Of a DNA stretch of 64,000 nucleotides, positions 53,768 to 63,705 are shown in pieces. The notes under the pieces are model-generated. The model saw only the letters and a list, made by a program, of their open reading frames with translations. It had not been told where the DNA came from and ran no database searches. This DNA comes from Gautieria morchelliformis (lineage: Eukaryota > Basidiomycota > Agaricomycetes > Gomphales > Gomphaceae). Made by a program: the position numbers and the translations under genes. The stretch covers positions 124,001-188,000 of the forward strand of contig WHVA01000137.1 in NCBI GenBank assembly GCA_015179125.1, read 5' to 3'. The stretch's first letter is position 1, and each line of letters begins with the position of its first letter.

Positions 53768-56700
53768 TCACCCCCCCTCTAGCGTGCTGCGTCCTCGAAG
53801 CACGGGACACAAGGGATTGAAATGCCAGCGAGCGGATTCGGCGAGGGGCACCTGGATGTGTCCTGTAGAACTCCCGGAGTTTGTCAGGAGCGGAAACATC
53901 TTGCTCCGGGACCCACGAATTCTCCTCGTACCCATACCCTTCCCATTTCACGAGGAATTGGAGTCGTCCTCGCACAAACCGGCTGTCCAGGATCCGTTCT
54001 ACCACGTAGTGCTCTTCCCCATCTACAATTTCTGGCGGAGGTGGCGGATGAGCCTTCCGACGTGGAATTGGGTCCTCAAGCATAGGGAGTAACTTCACCA
54101 CGTTGAAGACGGGGTGGAGGCGGGACATGGACATCGGAAGTCGGAGGCGGTATGCATTCCGTCCAACCCTCCGCGTCACCGTGAAGGGCCCAAGGTAGCG
54201 GTGGGCAAGCTTCTGCGAAGGGCGTGTGGTGCGGATGTCACTTGCATCTAGGTACACCTTGTCTCCAACTTGGTACTCTGGGGCAGGAACCCGGCGTCGG
54301 TTGTAGTACCTTGCCATGTCATCCTTGGCCTTCGCAAGGGCCGACTTGGCTTCCGAAAGGGTGGAGTCCATGCGGTCTCGGAACTCATTGACCGTCTCGA
54401 GTCGGGAGTCAGCCTGGCGTGGTTCGAAGCCCATCCGCGGGTGTCGTCCGGAGTCAAGCATGAAGGGAGTCTGTTGCGTGGCGGAATGGACATGGTTGTT
54501 GTATTGGAATTCCGCCAGCGGAAGTAACTCATCCCAGTCATCCTGCCTCTCATTGACAAAGAGGCGGAGATATTGCTCCAACTCCTGATTGACCCGTTCC
54601 GTCTGTCCGTCACCCTGCGGATGGTACGCTGTGGTGGTAGCCAGCTTTATGCCGAGCAGGCGGTAGAGCTCCCGAGTCAGTTCCGCGACAAACTGCGGAC
54701 CTCGGTCGGAAACGACTTGCTTCGGGAGCCCATGCAACTTCCAGACATGTGCAAGGAACAGGCGGGCCGCTCCGAGGGCTGTGATCGTCGTGTGCGTCGG
54801 AATGAAGTGGGACACCTTGCTCACCGAATCCACGACGTTCATGATCGCGTCGTAGCCATGAGACTCTGGGAGTTCAACGATGAAGTCGACACTGATGGTG
54901 TCCCAGCGGGATTCGGGAATCGGGAGCGGAACAAGTTCTCCGACGGGCGGACGTCGTTGCGCTTTGGTTCGGAGACAAAGGTCACACGTCTTCACGTACT
55001 GTCCGATGTAGCGGGACATCTGAGGCCACCAGTAATTCCGAGCCACTAACTCCAGCGTCTTCCACCTGCCAGCATGCCCAGCGACCCGTGTGTCATGGTG
55101 CTGGGACACGATGCGACGGCGGAGGTCCGCCCCACCCGGAACATAGACCTTGCCTCTGAAGTGGAGCAGTCCATCACGTTCCGACCATTCCGCTGCCCGT
55201 ACAGACCGTGAGTGCCCCTTCCGGAGTTCCTCCACTGCCTTCACCACCGACTCCTCCTTCTCTCCATTCCGGTACTGCCTCCGGATATCTCGGAGCATTT
55301 CCGCTTCCGCCCCAACTGCAGTTACTCCTTCTAGGGCACGGATTGCAAAGAGACTTGGGCGGAGCAGTGTCATATCCGCGTTGTCTCCACTTCCGCTTCC
55401 GTGATCCGCGCGGCGGGATAGGGCATCGGGCTTGCCCATGGTGCGGCCGGGGCGGTGGTGGAGCATGAAGTCAAACCGGGACAGGTGTAGGGACCACCGT
55501 GCTTGTCGTCGGTTCAGCTTCTTAGCCGTGCGGAAATACTCGAGGTTCTTGTGGTCTGTCCAGATCTCAAAAGGGCATAGAGCACCCTCGAGGAAGTGTC
55601 GCCACTCCTCCAGCGCTCGGATGATTGCCAGCATCTCCTTGTCATGGATCTCATAGTTCCGCTCGACCGGACTAAGGCTCTTAGAGAAGAAGGCAATCGG
55701 ATGCCACCCCCCACCATCTTCCGATGACTGCTGTGACAAGACCGCTCCGGTAGCTGCGTCGGAAGAATCCACCTCGACTCGATAAGGGCGAGAGTCGTCG
55801 GGAAAGATCAGGACCGGGGCGGAAGTGATCAGCTCCTTGAGTTTGTCAAAGGAAGTCTGTTCCGGCTCTCCCCACCGCCATCCAACCTCCTTCTTGGTGA
55901 GGTCGAAGAGGGCACGGGCGTGGCAGGAGAAGTCCTTGATGAACCGCCGGTAGAAATTGACAAACCCAATGAAGGACTGGACCTCCTTCTTGTTTCGCGG
56001 CACGGGCCAATCTGATACACCGGAAACTTTGACTGGGTCCATTTCCACCTTTCCTTCCGACACAATCACCCCAAGATACTCTATCCGCGTCCGCTCAAAT
56101 TCGCACTTTTCCGGCTTGAGACACAGGTTGTACTCCCGGAGCCGTTCCAGCACTCTCCGCACGACTTCCCGATGTTCGGACATTGTTTTCGTGAAAATGA
56201 GGATGTCATCGAGGTAGACGCAGACAACCCCTTCTGCTATCATGTCACGGAAAATGTCATTCATCATCGTCTGGAATGTGGCGGGACTGTTGGTGAGGCC
56301 AAAGAACATGACCTGTGGCTCAAAGAGTCCTCGATTGGTGCGGAATGCGGCCTTCCACTCGTCTCCCTCCCGGATCCGGACATTGTTGAAGCCCCAGCGG
56401 ACATCCAGCTTAGTGAAGTACCTCGCCCCGCGGAGTTGTGTGATCAGTTCGGAAATGAGTGGAATGGGGTACCGGTTCTTGATCGTGATCGCATTCAAGG
56501 CCCGGTAGTCCTGCACAAGTCTGAGCGAGCCATCCTTCTTCTTGATGAAGAACACCGGAGATGCCATGGGTGACTTGGAGGGGAGGATCCTTCCTGTACG
56601 GAGGTTTTCCGCAAGGAACGCATCGAGCTCTACCTGCTCCTTGGGTGACAGCGGGTAGACCTTGCAGTTGGTGGGCTTTGACCCAGGCTCCAACTCGATG

Positions 56701-57689
56701 GCGTGGTCCCACAGCTTCCGTGGAGGCAGGGTATCAAACGACTCCTTGGAAAAGACGTCCTCGAACTCTCGCAGGTACTCCGGAATTTCCGCCTCTACTC
56801 TATCATGCCTCTTGGAGGCTTCAGCAAGGCGTTGCGAAATATTTCCGGTGGCGCGGATGTGTTCCGCCTCCGGCGGAAGGTTTACGTACAGCAAGCGCTC
56901 CCCTTCCGCCAGGATGTCTTCCGGGTCGAGTCGGATGACGTCGGGATCGGAATCGGAATCGGAATCGGAAGTGGAATCCGATTCAAATTCCGCTTCCGAG
57001 TCTTCTTCTGCAAGCAGTGGATGGGGGCCAGAACGACATGTCTGTATGAGCCGTTCAGTCTTCCGCTGCTCCTGGCGCTCCTTCCGCAGTTCCGACCTGC
57101 ACATGTGACACTTGGCTGGACATCGACTCATCAGTACCTTCCGAGTCTGCCAATTGATCTCCGGGTTGTGCTCCTGAAGCCAGGTAAACCCGAGGATGAT
57201 GTCCTGCTTCCCCAGGCTGGTGACTGCAAAGGAAGTGCGTTCCGAGTGTCCATCGTAGCGGAGAATTGTGTCTACTATCTCCGTGATGGACCCTGCCTCA
57301 TTGGGGCTTCCATCCACATTGAACACCGGGATTGCACGTTGCAACTTCCGCGTGGTCAGTCGGTTCCGTTCCACATAGTCCCGGTCCATAAACTGACCAG
57401 TGGCCCCGCAATCGACAAGGGCGGGTCCGGATTTGACTTCCGCCGTATCTGTCGTCTGGATCTCCACCTTAATGACTAGTGACTTGGGGCCAGGGGTGGC
57501 AGCAACAACATAGCGCTTCGGAAGGCGTCTCTCCCAAGGGCGGATGCGGGATGGATGGGGTGTCAGATTTGGTTTTTGTGTGACTTTATCCGGTGGGTCT
57601 GTACGAAGTGAGGGGAGTGGGGGCTTTTCATTCTCTACTTCAAGACAGGCAAACCGGTTATGTACAGGCAGCAGGGGCACACATCTCAC
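53547..57689 (-). CDS. Ty3-C Pol (protease, RT, RNase H, integrase, chromodomain)
   Basis: Polyprotein that copies and integrates the element. Approximate residues: protease ALVDCGATGQFMD at 88-100; RT with SPVFFIKKKDGSLRLVQDYR and the catalytic YLDDILIF at about 490; RNase H VEVDSSDAATGAVL and WTDHKNLEYF to about 715; integrase HHCC finger HHDTRVAGH...CDLC at about 865-910; DDE core VDFIVELPE, VVSDRGPQFV and GDGQTERVNQELEQYL at 934-1045; chromodomain HYVVERILDSRFVRGR and FLVKWEGYGYEENSWVP at about 1225-1265. The last ~73 residues, Ser-rich, come from the 3' LTR, ending EIKRLA with TAA. There is no ATG at the frame opening, in line with Gag-Pol fusion. The protease has DCG in place of D-S/T-G. 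Confidence 0.95.
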   Translation of the reverse strand: MRCVPLLPVHNRFACLEVENEKPPLPSLRTDPPDKVTQKPNLTPHPSRIRPWERRLPKRYVVAATPGPKSLVIKVEIQTTDTAEVKSGPALVDCGATGQFMDRDYVERNRLTTRKLQRAIPVFNVDGSPNEAGSITEIVDTILRYDGHSERTSFAVTSLGKQDIILGFTWLQEHNPEINWQTRKVLMSRCPAKCHMCRSELRKERQEQRKTERLIQTCRSGPHPLLAEEDSEAEFESDSTSDSDSDSDPDVIRLDPEDILAEGERLLYVNLPPEAEHIRATGNISQRLAEASKRHDRVEAEIPEYLREFEDVFSKESFDTLPPRKLWDHAIELEPGSKPTNCKVYPLSPKEQVELDAFLAENLRTGRILPSKSPMASPVFFIKKKDGSLRLVQDYRALNAITIKNRYPIPLISELITQLRGARYFTKLDVRWGFNNVRIREGDEWKAAFRTNRGLFEPQVMFFGLTNSPATFQTMMNDIFRDMIAEGVVCVYLDDILIFTKTMSEHREVVRRVLERLREYNLCLKPEKCEFERTRIEYLGVIVSEGKVEMDPVKVSGVSDWPVPRNKKEVQSFIGFVNFYRRFIKDFSCHARALFDLTKKEVGWRWGEPEQTSFDKLKELITSAPVLIFPDDSRPYRVEVDSSDAATGAVLSQQSSEDGGGWHPIAFFSKSLSPVERNYEIHDKEMLAIIRALEEWRHFLEGALCPFEIWTDHKNLEYFRTAKKLNRRQARWSLHLSRFDFMLHHRPGRTMGKPDALSRRADHGSGSGDNADMTLLRPSLFAIRALEGVTAVGAEAEMLRDIRRQYRNGEKEESVVKAVEELRKGHSRSVRAAEWSERDGLLHFRGKVYVPGGADLRRRIVSQHHDTRVAGHAGRWKTLELVARNYWWPQMSRYIGQYVKTCDLCLRTKAQRRPPVGELVPLPIPESRWDTISVDFIVELPESHGYDAIMNVVDSVSKVSHFIPTHTTITALGAARLFLAHVWKLHGLPKQVVSDRGPQFVAELTRELYRLLGIKLATTTAYHPQGDGQTERVNQELEQYLRLFVNERQDDWDELLPLAEFQYNNHVHSATQQTPFMLDSGRHPRMGFEPRQADSRLETVNEFRDRMDSTLSEAKSALAKAKDDMARYYNRRRVPAPEYQVGDKVYLDASDIRTTRPSQKLAHRYLGPFTVTRRVGRNAYRLRLPMSMSRLHPVFNVVKLLPMLEDPIPRRKAHPPPPPEIVDGEEHYVVERILDSRFVRGRLQFLVKWEGYGYEENSWVPEQDVSAPDKLREFYRTHPGAPRRIRSLAFQSLVSRASRTQHARGGVMSGDTLFSISSSDTTPSSDSISDSASGSDSISASAFGNNSASGRTSTSSVRLASSTPISDFRPGTVSEIKRLA
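53768..53780 (-). other. Polypurine tract of Ty3-C
   Basis: Minus strand AGAGGGGGGGTGA directly before the 3' LTR (TGTCAGGGG). Usual position and composition of the plus-strand primer. Confidence 0.7.
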
Positions 57690-58861
57690 CCGCTGCGTGT
57701 CACAAAATCCGATGCATCTTCCGCTTCCGGTAGACCATGTTCCGCATTTTCGGAAAGCACTTCCGCAGTGGGCACTCCATTTATGTCTGCAAGCGCGAGG
57801 AACTCTGGAAGGATCTCGAGTTTCTCCTCTGTGGTCATAAGCCGGATATCAAAGGCTTGGGGGCACTCGCGAGCGTAGTGGCCTGGTTGTCGGCAGCGGA
57901 AGCAGGTGATAGTTCCGTGGCCTTTTCCGCGCATGCGGTCAACATCCATCGGGGCAGGGCCACTCTTCGAGGGAGGAGGGCTATGGTTCCTAATAGGAGC
58001 AGGCGGAGCAAGCATCGGAAATAATTTCCGTGTGGGAATGAATGCGCTTCCGGGTTTTGGCACAGGTGGAGTAGGACGAGTGGAACTGCGTGTCATGTTC
58101 CGGCTCGTCTCCACAAAGGCCTCATTTGCCTCCCTGTTCCGAGAAACCTTCTGCGCAGCTTGGTACCACCCTTCCGGGTCATCAAAATCCGGAGCTCCAT
58201 CCCCAAGCAGCGCAACTTGGTTCTGGAGCGTCGGATCGAGTCCTCGTCGGAATTTGATGACGATCGTCTTGTCGTCGTCATATTCCGCAAGGTCGATGAG
58301 CTCCTGGAAGCGATCGATGTAGTCATCGACCGGATCTTTGGCCTGGTACCAGCTCGTCCCCTCGAGCTTTGTAAGGGCTGTGAGCTGCTCGTTTTTCGGG
58401 CAGAACTGGTCGGAAAATGTTTTCTCGAACACGTCCCAGTCCCGGAAGTAGTTCCCCTTGCCCTTTGCTTCATGTCGGATCACCTTGTTTGCAAAACGGG
58501 CTGCGCGGTCCGATTTGAAAAAGGACAACGTCCAGTGAATCCGAGCCTGGTCGTTCGGAAAGAGGTCTCCGACAATTGCGAAGTAGATGCTGCATGTATT
58601 GAAGAATGCGCGTCCCTTCTCCCGATCTCCGTCAAAGTCCGCCGGAGTTGCGGGTTTGACCTTTGCTAACTTCGCGGACATCCTCTTTTCCGCTAGTTCC
58701 GCTTTTCCGAAATCCGGATCATCCAGCATTTCATTTCCACCACCTTGTGGAATATCTAACTTAGCCAAAATCGCTTGTAAGGCTGTTTCAATCGCGTCGG
58801 TCTTCATCCGGTTCCGCGTCAATTCCTCTTCCATATTCCGAAGACGATCGTCCGGATCCAT
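57686..58861 (-). CDS. Ty3-C Gag (capsid and zinc knuckle)
   Basis: Forms the particle and binds element RNA. The chosen ATG gives MDPDDRLRNMEEELTRNRMK, a coiled-coil-like start; the frame is open back to the LTR without another ATG. The capsid part runs through AFFNTCSIYFAIVGDLFPND, WTLSFFKSDRAARFANKVI, RDWDVFEKTFSDQFCPKNEQ and IVIKFRRGLDPTLQNQVALL. GPAPMDVDRMRGKGHGTI leads to the knuckle CFRCRQPGHYAREC (about residues 319-332). It ends DASDFVTRSG with TGA at 57686-57688. Pol overlaps the end in the -1 frame, so Pol is probably made by -1 frameshifting (inference). 391 residues. Confidence 0.93.
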   Translation of the reverse strand: MDPDDRLRNMEEELTRNRMKTDAIETALQAILAKLDIPQGGGNEMLDDPDFGKAELAEKRMSAKLAKVKPATPADFDGDREKGRAFFNTCSIYFAIVGDLFPNDQARIHWTLSFFKSDRAARFANKVIRHEAKGKGNYFRDWDVFEKTFSDQFCPKNEQLTALTKLEGTSWYQAKDPVDDYIDRFQELIDLAEYDDDKTIVIKFRRGLDPTLQNQVALLGDGAPDFDDPEGWYQAAQKVSRNREANEAFVETSRNMTRSSTRPTPPVPKPGSAFIPTRKLFPMLAPPAPIRNHSPPPSKSGPAPMDVDRMRGKGHGTITCFRCRQPGHYARECPQAFDIRLMTTEEKLEILPEFLALADINGVPTAEVLSENAEHGLPEAEDASDFVTRSG

Positions 58862-59036
58862 GTTGGAAGGAGAAATATAGGACGGGATTTCCGGGGTTGG
58901 GAGCTCGACGTAAGAAGAGGGGCTGTCGTACGCTGTATGTGCGGAAGAGGTTGCGATCTCCGAGTCGCTGTCTCCGATTCCGAACGCACCTATGGCGAAT
59001 GCAACGCGCAGTACGACCGCCGGTCCTCTAGGGGAG

Positions 59037-59046
59037 AGACTTTTCT
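59037..59046 (-). other. Proposed self-priming primer-binding site of Ty3-C
   Basis: Two bases after the 5' LTR end the minus strand reads AGAAAAGTCT. This is exactly complementary to AGACTTTTCT in the LTR at 59188-59179, which lies 33 nt after the TATA box. This is the layout of Tf1-type elements, where the first ~11 nt of the RNA fold back and prime reverse transcription. No tRNA 3' end match was recognised. Confidence 0.6.
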
Positions 59047-59048
59047 GC

Positions 59049-59528
59049 TGTAAGGGCAACCCTGGCTAGTCGTGGAGATCACGCTACCACACAACTGACA
59101 AGGGGAAATCCAAAGTATGTATAAATGAACAGAGCATACAAGAGAGGGGGTTCTCACCTGACAAGGGGAAATCCAAAGAGAAAAGTCTAAGGACCCCCAA
59201 TGTCAGCGAGCCCGTATTATACTACGCTGCGCAGCCAGGGACAACACTTGGCACCCGCCATCAACCCTGCATCCCCCTGACCCTTGATCGACCCTTGATG
59301 CCACCTATTATGCGAGTCGCTTGATTTCCGACACTGTTCCGGGGCGGAAGTCGGAAATTGGAGTGGAACTGGCAAGGCGAACGGAACTGGTGGAAGTTCT
59401 CCCAGAAGCGGAATTGTTCCCGAAAGCGGATGCGGAGATGGAATCGGAACCGGAAGCGGAGTCGGAAATGGAGTCGGAACTGGGTGTGGTGTCGGAACTG
59501 GAAATGGAAAACAGGGTGTCCCCTGACA
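59049..59528 (-). repeat. 5' LTR of Ty3-C
   Basis: 480 bp, identical to 53288-53767 as far as I could compare. It holds the promoter: TATAAT on the minus strand at 59221-59216 and a predicted RNA start at about 59188. Confidence 0.95.
59216..59221 (-). promoter_or_regulatory. TATA box of Ty3-C
   Basis: TATAATAC on the minus strand, 33 nt before AGACTTTTCT (59188-59179), the proposed 5' end of the element RNA. Confidence 0.55.
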
Positions 59529-59533
59529 ATGAT

Positions 59534-62256
59534 GGCAAAAGAGACGAGCCCCAGACGATGGTCAGGACTCGGAATACTCAAGCTCTAGTCGCAAGAGCTC
59601 GAGGGCTCACGCCATCGACCACGAGATGGCAGAGGCCCTGAACAAACAGGTGCAGGCTGCGCTGTACCGAAGTACGCTGACGCGCCACAAGCACGATCAG
59701 CTGGCATCGCAGCTTGACAACGCCGCCGCCGCCCTAATGGCAATCGGCAGGAACTCCACCAGGTGGAGGAGGTCAGGCTGCAAGACGCAGCCATGCTGGA
59801 GGACGTCCAGAAAGCACTCCGCCCACGTGGGGAACGCGACGCAACTCGTCCGAGCTCGCGACAGTCCGCAGCTAACGAACGCATTCGCGATGCGCGCCGA
59901 AAGGAGCGAGACAAACAGCGAATGCCCGCCAGCTGTCCTGGTCGAACAGGACGTAAGGTTCGGGAACGAACCTCAGGAGCAACCGGCTGCCCCAATGGAC
60001 AGCCGTAAAACGATCCAACAGATCGTTAGGGATCAGGTCGCCTCAGAGCCTGACTCTGAAACGACGACCGAGAGCTTAGAGCTCGAAGTCGCACACTGGC
60101 AGCGTAAAGAAGCCGCAGTTGCGCGCCGCCACACACGGGCACTTGAGCTACTAGCAAATAACGCCGAAGAGACGGTGGCCCACAGCCACACCGCTCAGCT
60201 GCCCGACGAGCAGCTCACGCAAGCCGTACAGGACGCACGGCAAGCACGCGCAGCCTACAACAGCAGGCTATGGATTCGCAACGTGGGACTGACCGGGGAC
60301 ACCAGGCACAAAACACCCCTGGAACTGAGAGCACAAAATGCTCCCGATCCTGAGCCCAATCCGGGCCCGGGGCCCGTCAGGGCATATAACAGCCTACCCG
60401 GCGTCACAACCGCGCGAGCGATCCATGGCCCCAACGGAAGGCCAGGGAATCCCTGACCAGGCCGACGTCGTACCAATGGAGCCGTACGACGGGATCACGC
60501 GGATGATCCGCGTGGCGTTGGCAGACGCCGCGGACACAGACCCGGAGAAGTCTGTGCTAGCGAAGGCCAGCGTAAAATTGGCCCACCCCGAGCCATATGC
60601 AGGGGGATCGGACCTCGAAGAGTTTGAAATCTTCATGGCAGCCATCCTACGATGGCTGAAAATGAATTGCCTCCTAGGACCAACCAGCATCGACATGCAG
60701 GTCGGCTATGTGGGCACTCGCCTCACCGGCGAAGCCCAGGAATGGTTCCTTCGAAACGTTGAACGCTTCGATCGCCAGGTCCGCAGCTGGATGCTGGAAT
60801 CTGTGATGCAAGGCCTTCAAAAGAGGTTCCTGCACACACTGACATACCATCACGCATCGAATAAGTTTGACGCGGTCATGCAAGGCATGAAAACCGTTCA
60901 GGAGATGCTGAACGAGCTCACGAAATACCTGGCACGTATGATACAGCCGCCAGACGAGTACACGTTCTGGAGACAGTTTGTCTCGGTGCTACGCAAAATG
61001 CTGCGCAACGAGGTCCTCAAAAAGGGCTATAATGCCGAGAGCAGCTCAATAGAGCAACTCTTCGAGACGGCCCGGATGATCGAGGAGGCATCCCGATACA
61101 CATGGGGATGCGCCATGCAGAAAGCGCAGCAGCAACGGCAAGCGCCGCCTGGCTCACAGGGAGCAAGCCGTTGACACAAATGGGCCTGACCAGGCCCAGC
61201 CTGTTCGCAAGAAGCGGAACAGGTCAACGGCTACCGCCCTCACGCCCAGCACAAGCTGGACACCCGCCTGAAGCTAAACAGCCTCAAGCGTCAGGATCGT
61301 CCCCACGACCTGCCCCACCGACGAAAACGTCAGGCCGGCCCAACGACAGGCCCAGCGGCAGCCAAAGCAACACCACATGCTTTGAATGTGGCCAACCTGG
61401 CCACAAGAAGGCAGAATGCCCCCGGCTTAGGTCCGGTATAAGGACAGCGGCCGTGAGGCACGACGGTGAAGCTGAGGATCCGGAGACGGATCCTGATCAA
61501 AGCTCTCTTCAACAGATTGATGAAGAGGGGGAGGGTGATCCCCAACCCAACGACACTCCGGATAACGGAGACACGCCTGCTGAAGAGTGGGACCCTGAGC
61601 CGTCCCAATACTATGAATGGGACGAAGAGGTGGAGGACACCACCTACAGGTCCAGCGTGATCAGATTGGCGCTGGAAGACGAAACCGCCACGAAAGTCAT
61701 GGCAGCACGCACATCGGTCACGCCAGACAAGGTGGCCAAGCCGGTGTATCACCACCGAAGCAAACACAGAACGCGGCCAACACGTCCGCGTAGTGAGAAC
61801 CGTACCCTATCGGGGTACTGGGAAATAAACGGCGTAAAAGCCCACTGCCTGCTAGATAGCGGCAGCGAAGGGGTACTGCTGTCCCCCGAATTCACGCGAG
61901 CTACCAGAATGAAGACGTTCTCCCTGGAGCAACCAATCGCGCTGCAGCTAGCCTGCATAGGCAGCTGTTCCACGATCAACTATGGAACGAACACGACCAT
62001 CAAGTTTCGTTGTGGGACATACGACGAATACTTCGACGTAGCAAACGTCGAATATTACGACGCGATCCTAGGGACACCGTTCCTAAGGAGATTCGGCATA
62101 ACCCTGGACTTCTTGAGCCCAGGGACGATCCGCAAGGGAAACGAGGTGATCCCCACGGGCAAGGTCTCATTCGACGACGATGAATCGAAGAACGAGGACA
62201 AAGGGCCACGGGTGAGCAGGATCACCCAAGCGCCGACGCCGAACCTGGCTCATTGA
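59534..62256 (+). pseudogene. Ty3-B gag and protease (right of the insertion)
   Basis: Continues the gag interrupted at 53287. QDSEYSSSSRKSS-like and HEMAEALNKQVQAALYRSTL open a frame to 60456. After a shift, RMIRVALADAADTDPEKSVL, PEPYAGGSDLEEFEIFMAAI and TRLTGEAQEWFLRNVERFD form the capsid (to 61174). After another shift come the zinc knuckle CFECGQPGHKKAEC (about 61380-61421), an acidic linker, and the protease AHCLLDSGSEGVLLSPEF with DAILGTPFLRRFGI near its end. It stops at 62254-62256 (NLAH). Each part is well kept, but two frame changes break gag. One or both could also be programmed frameshifts; I think indels are more likely. Confidence 0.75.
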
Positions 62257-62331
62257 AGCCAGGAGGACGAGTCGCGGGACAACTCGTCCTCGAACTCACC
62301 CTACAGTCGTAGGGAGAGACGCTCTCACCTA

Positions 62332-63705
62332 ATGGTGAAAGCGATGGGAAAGAGGAAAGTGGGCCCATGCGCCGTGGGACCTAATAGACGCCAACAGCGC
62401 CTAATGGCTTCTAAGCCAACCACTACCATCATCCTCACGGATGATGACCTTCCTCACCTCCGCGAGGAATGGATGGAAAGAATCACTGACCTAGTCAGTG
62501 GAATTCCATTAGAACTCCCGCCACTGTGGGAGATCAACCATGAGATCAACCTCATCGATCCCAACAAGCACATGTGGTATCGACTACCGAAATGCCCCGA
62601 ACACTTCCGAGAGGAACTGTCGGCAAAGATAGAACGATACACCACTGCAAAGTGGTGGATTCCGGCAGTAGCGCAGCAGGCAGTGCCCATGCTGTGTGTG
62701 CCGAAGAAGAACGGTACATTGAGAACCGTCTTCGATCTGCGCCAGCAGAATGAAAACACGGTGAAGGACGTCACGCCCTTCCCGGATCAGGATATCATAC
62801 GCAGCGACATGGCTCGCTGCCAATATCGAACTAAACTTGATATGTCAGAAGCATATGAGCAGATCCGGATCCATCCGGATCACGTAGCAAAGACAGCCTT
62901 TGCCACGATCCTCGGCACCTTCAGGAGCCAGGTGATACAGATGGGGGACTGTAACGCCCCATCAACATTCCAATGGCTGATGACAGCCATTTTCCGCGAC
63001 TGCATAGGTTGCTTCGTCCATGTATACATGGATGACATCTTCATATTCTCGCTCTCAATACAAGAGCATGAAGAGCACCTCTACATCGTCTTTGACAGAC
63101 TGAGGAAGAACCACCTCTTTCTGAGCAAGAAAAAGGTGGACCTCTACTCCATCCGAATGGAGTGCCTCGGCCATATGATCGATGGCTGAGGGGTACATGC
63201 CGACGAGGATAAGATGCAACGCATCCGCGAGTGGCGCAGGCCACGGACGTTCAACGACGTCCAGCATTTCCTCGGGCTCGTACAGTATCTGGCACACTAC
63301 ATGCCAGATGTTAGCACATATACCACCCCGCTATCGGGCTGTGCGCGTAATAACCGTCCATTCGAATGGACACCACTGCTCGACAAATGCTGGCAAAGCA
63401 TTAAGGCGTTGGCCTGTAAGGCCCCGATCCTGCGTCCAGTAGATGCAAGGTGCCCAGAGCCGATCTGGGTGATCACCGACGGATCAAAAGCCGGCGTCGG
63501 TGCGGTCTATGGCCAAGGTCCTGACTGGAAAACTTGTCGACCAGCTGGCTTCTTGTCAAAGAAGTTCAGCGTTGCTCAGCAACACTACCGGACTCACGAG
63601 CACGAGACGATCGCGGTGCTCAAGGCTCTCATGAAATGGGAGGACAAACTGCTGGGGTGAATGTTCACCCTCGTCACAGACCACAAGGGACTCGAGTACT
63701 TCGTG
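62332..63705 (+). pseudogene. Ty3-B pol: reverse transcriptase and RNase H start
   Basis: ELPPLWEINHEINLIDPNKH, AVPMLCVPKKNGTLRTVFDL, RTKLDMSEAYEQIRIHPDHV, FRSQVIQMGDCNAPSTFQWL and VHVYMDDIFIF (catalytic DD) are RT blocks. After a TGA at 63187-63189 (GHMIDG*GVHADEDK) come WRRPRTFNDVQHFLGLVQYL and the RNase H start WVITDGSKAGVGAVYGQ. A second TGA at 63658-63660 precedes FTLVTDHKGLEYF, where homology ends at about 63705. Relatives have Arg at the second stop (LLGRKFT). Confidence 0.85.

Larger units (their letters stand above)
53288..59528 (-). mobile_element. Ty3-C: intact Ty3/gypsy chromovirus, recent insertion
   Basis: 6,241 bp. Two 480 bp LTRs 5,761 bp apart, in which I saw no difference, flank an internal region on the minus strand: primer site, leader, gag (391 codons), pol in the -1 frame (open for about 1,380 codons, into the 3' LTR), and a purine tract. 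All expected domains are present with catalytic residues except that the protease reads DCG. With identical-looking LTRs, target duplication and open frames this is the youngest and possibly active element in the window. Confidence 0.95.
52483..63705 (+). mobile_element. Ty3-B: degenerate plus-strand gypsy element, split by Ty3-C
   Basis: Without the 6,241 bp Ty3-C insert (and one ATGAT copy), this is a gag-protease-RT-RNase H series on the plus strand. It has a proposed 5' LTR at 52483-52910 and pol cut off at 63705 by another LTR-like sequence. Frameshifts occur near 59545, 60440 and 61170, and TGA stops at 63187 and 63658. It is the host of Ty3-C and itself sits in Ty3-A. The integrase and 3' LTR are not in the window. 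Confidence 0.75.

Noticed and set aside
53560..53820. Plus-strand frames rich in Glu inside the Ty3-C LTR (also at 59321-59641)
   Set aside because: Produced by GGAA repeats read on the opposite strand of the Pol tail; no start context or conserved domain.
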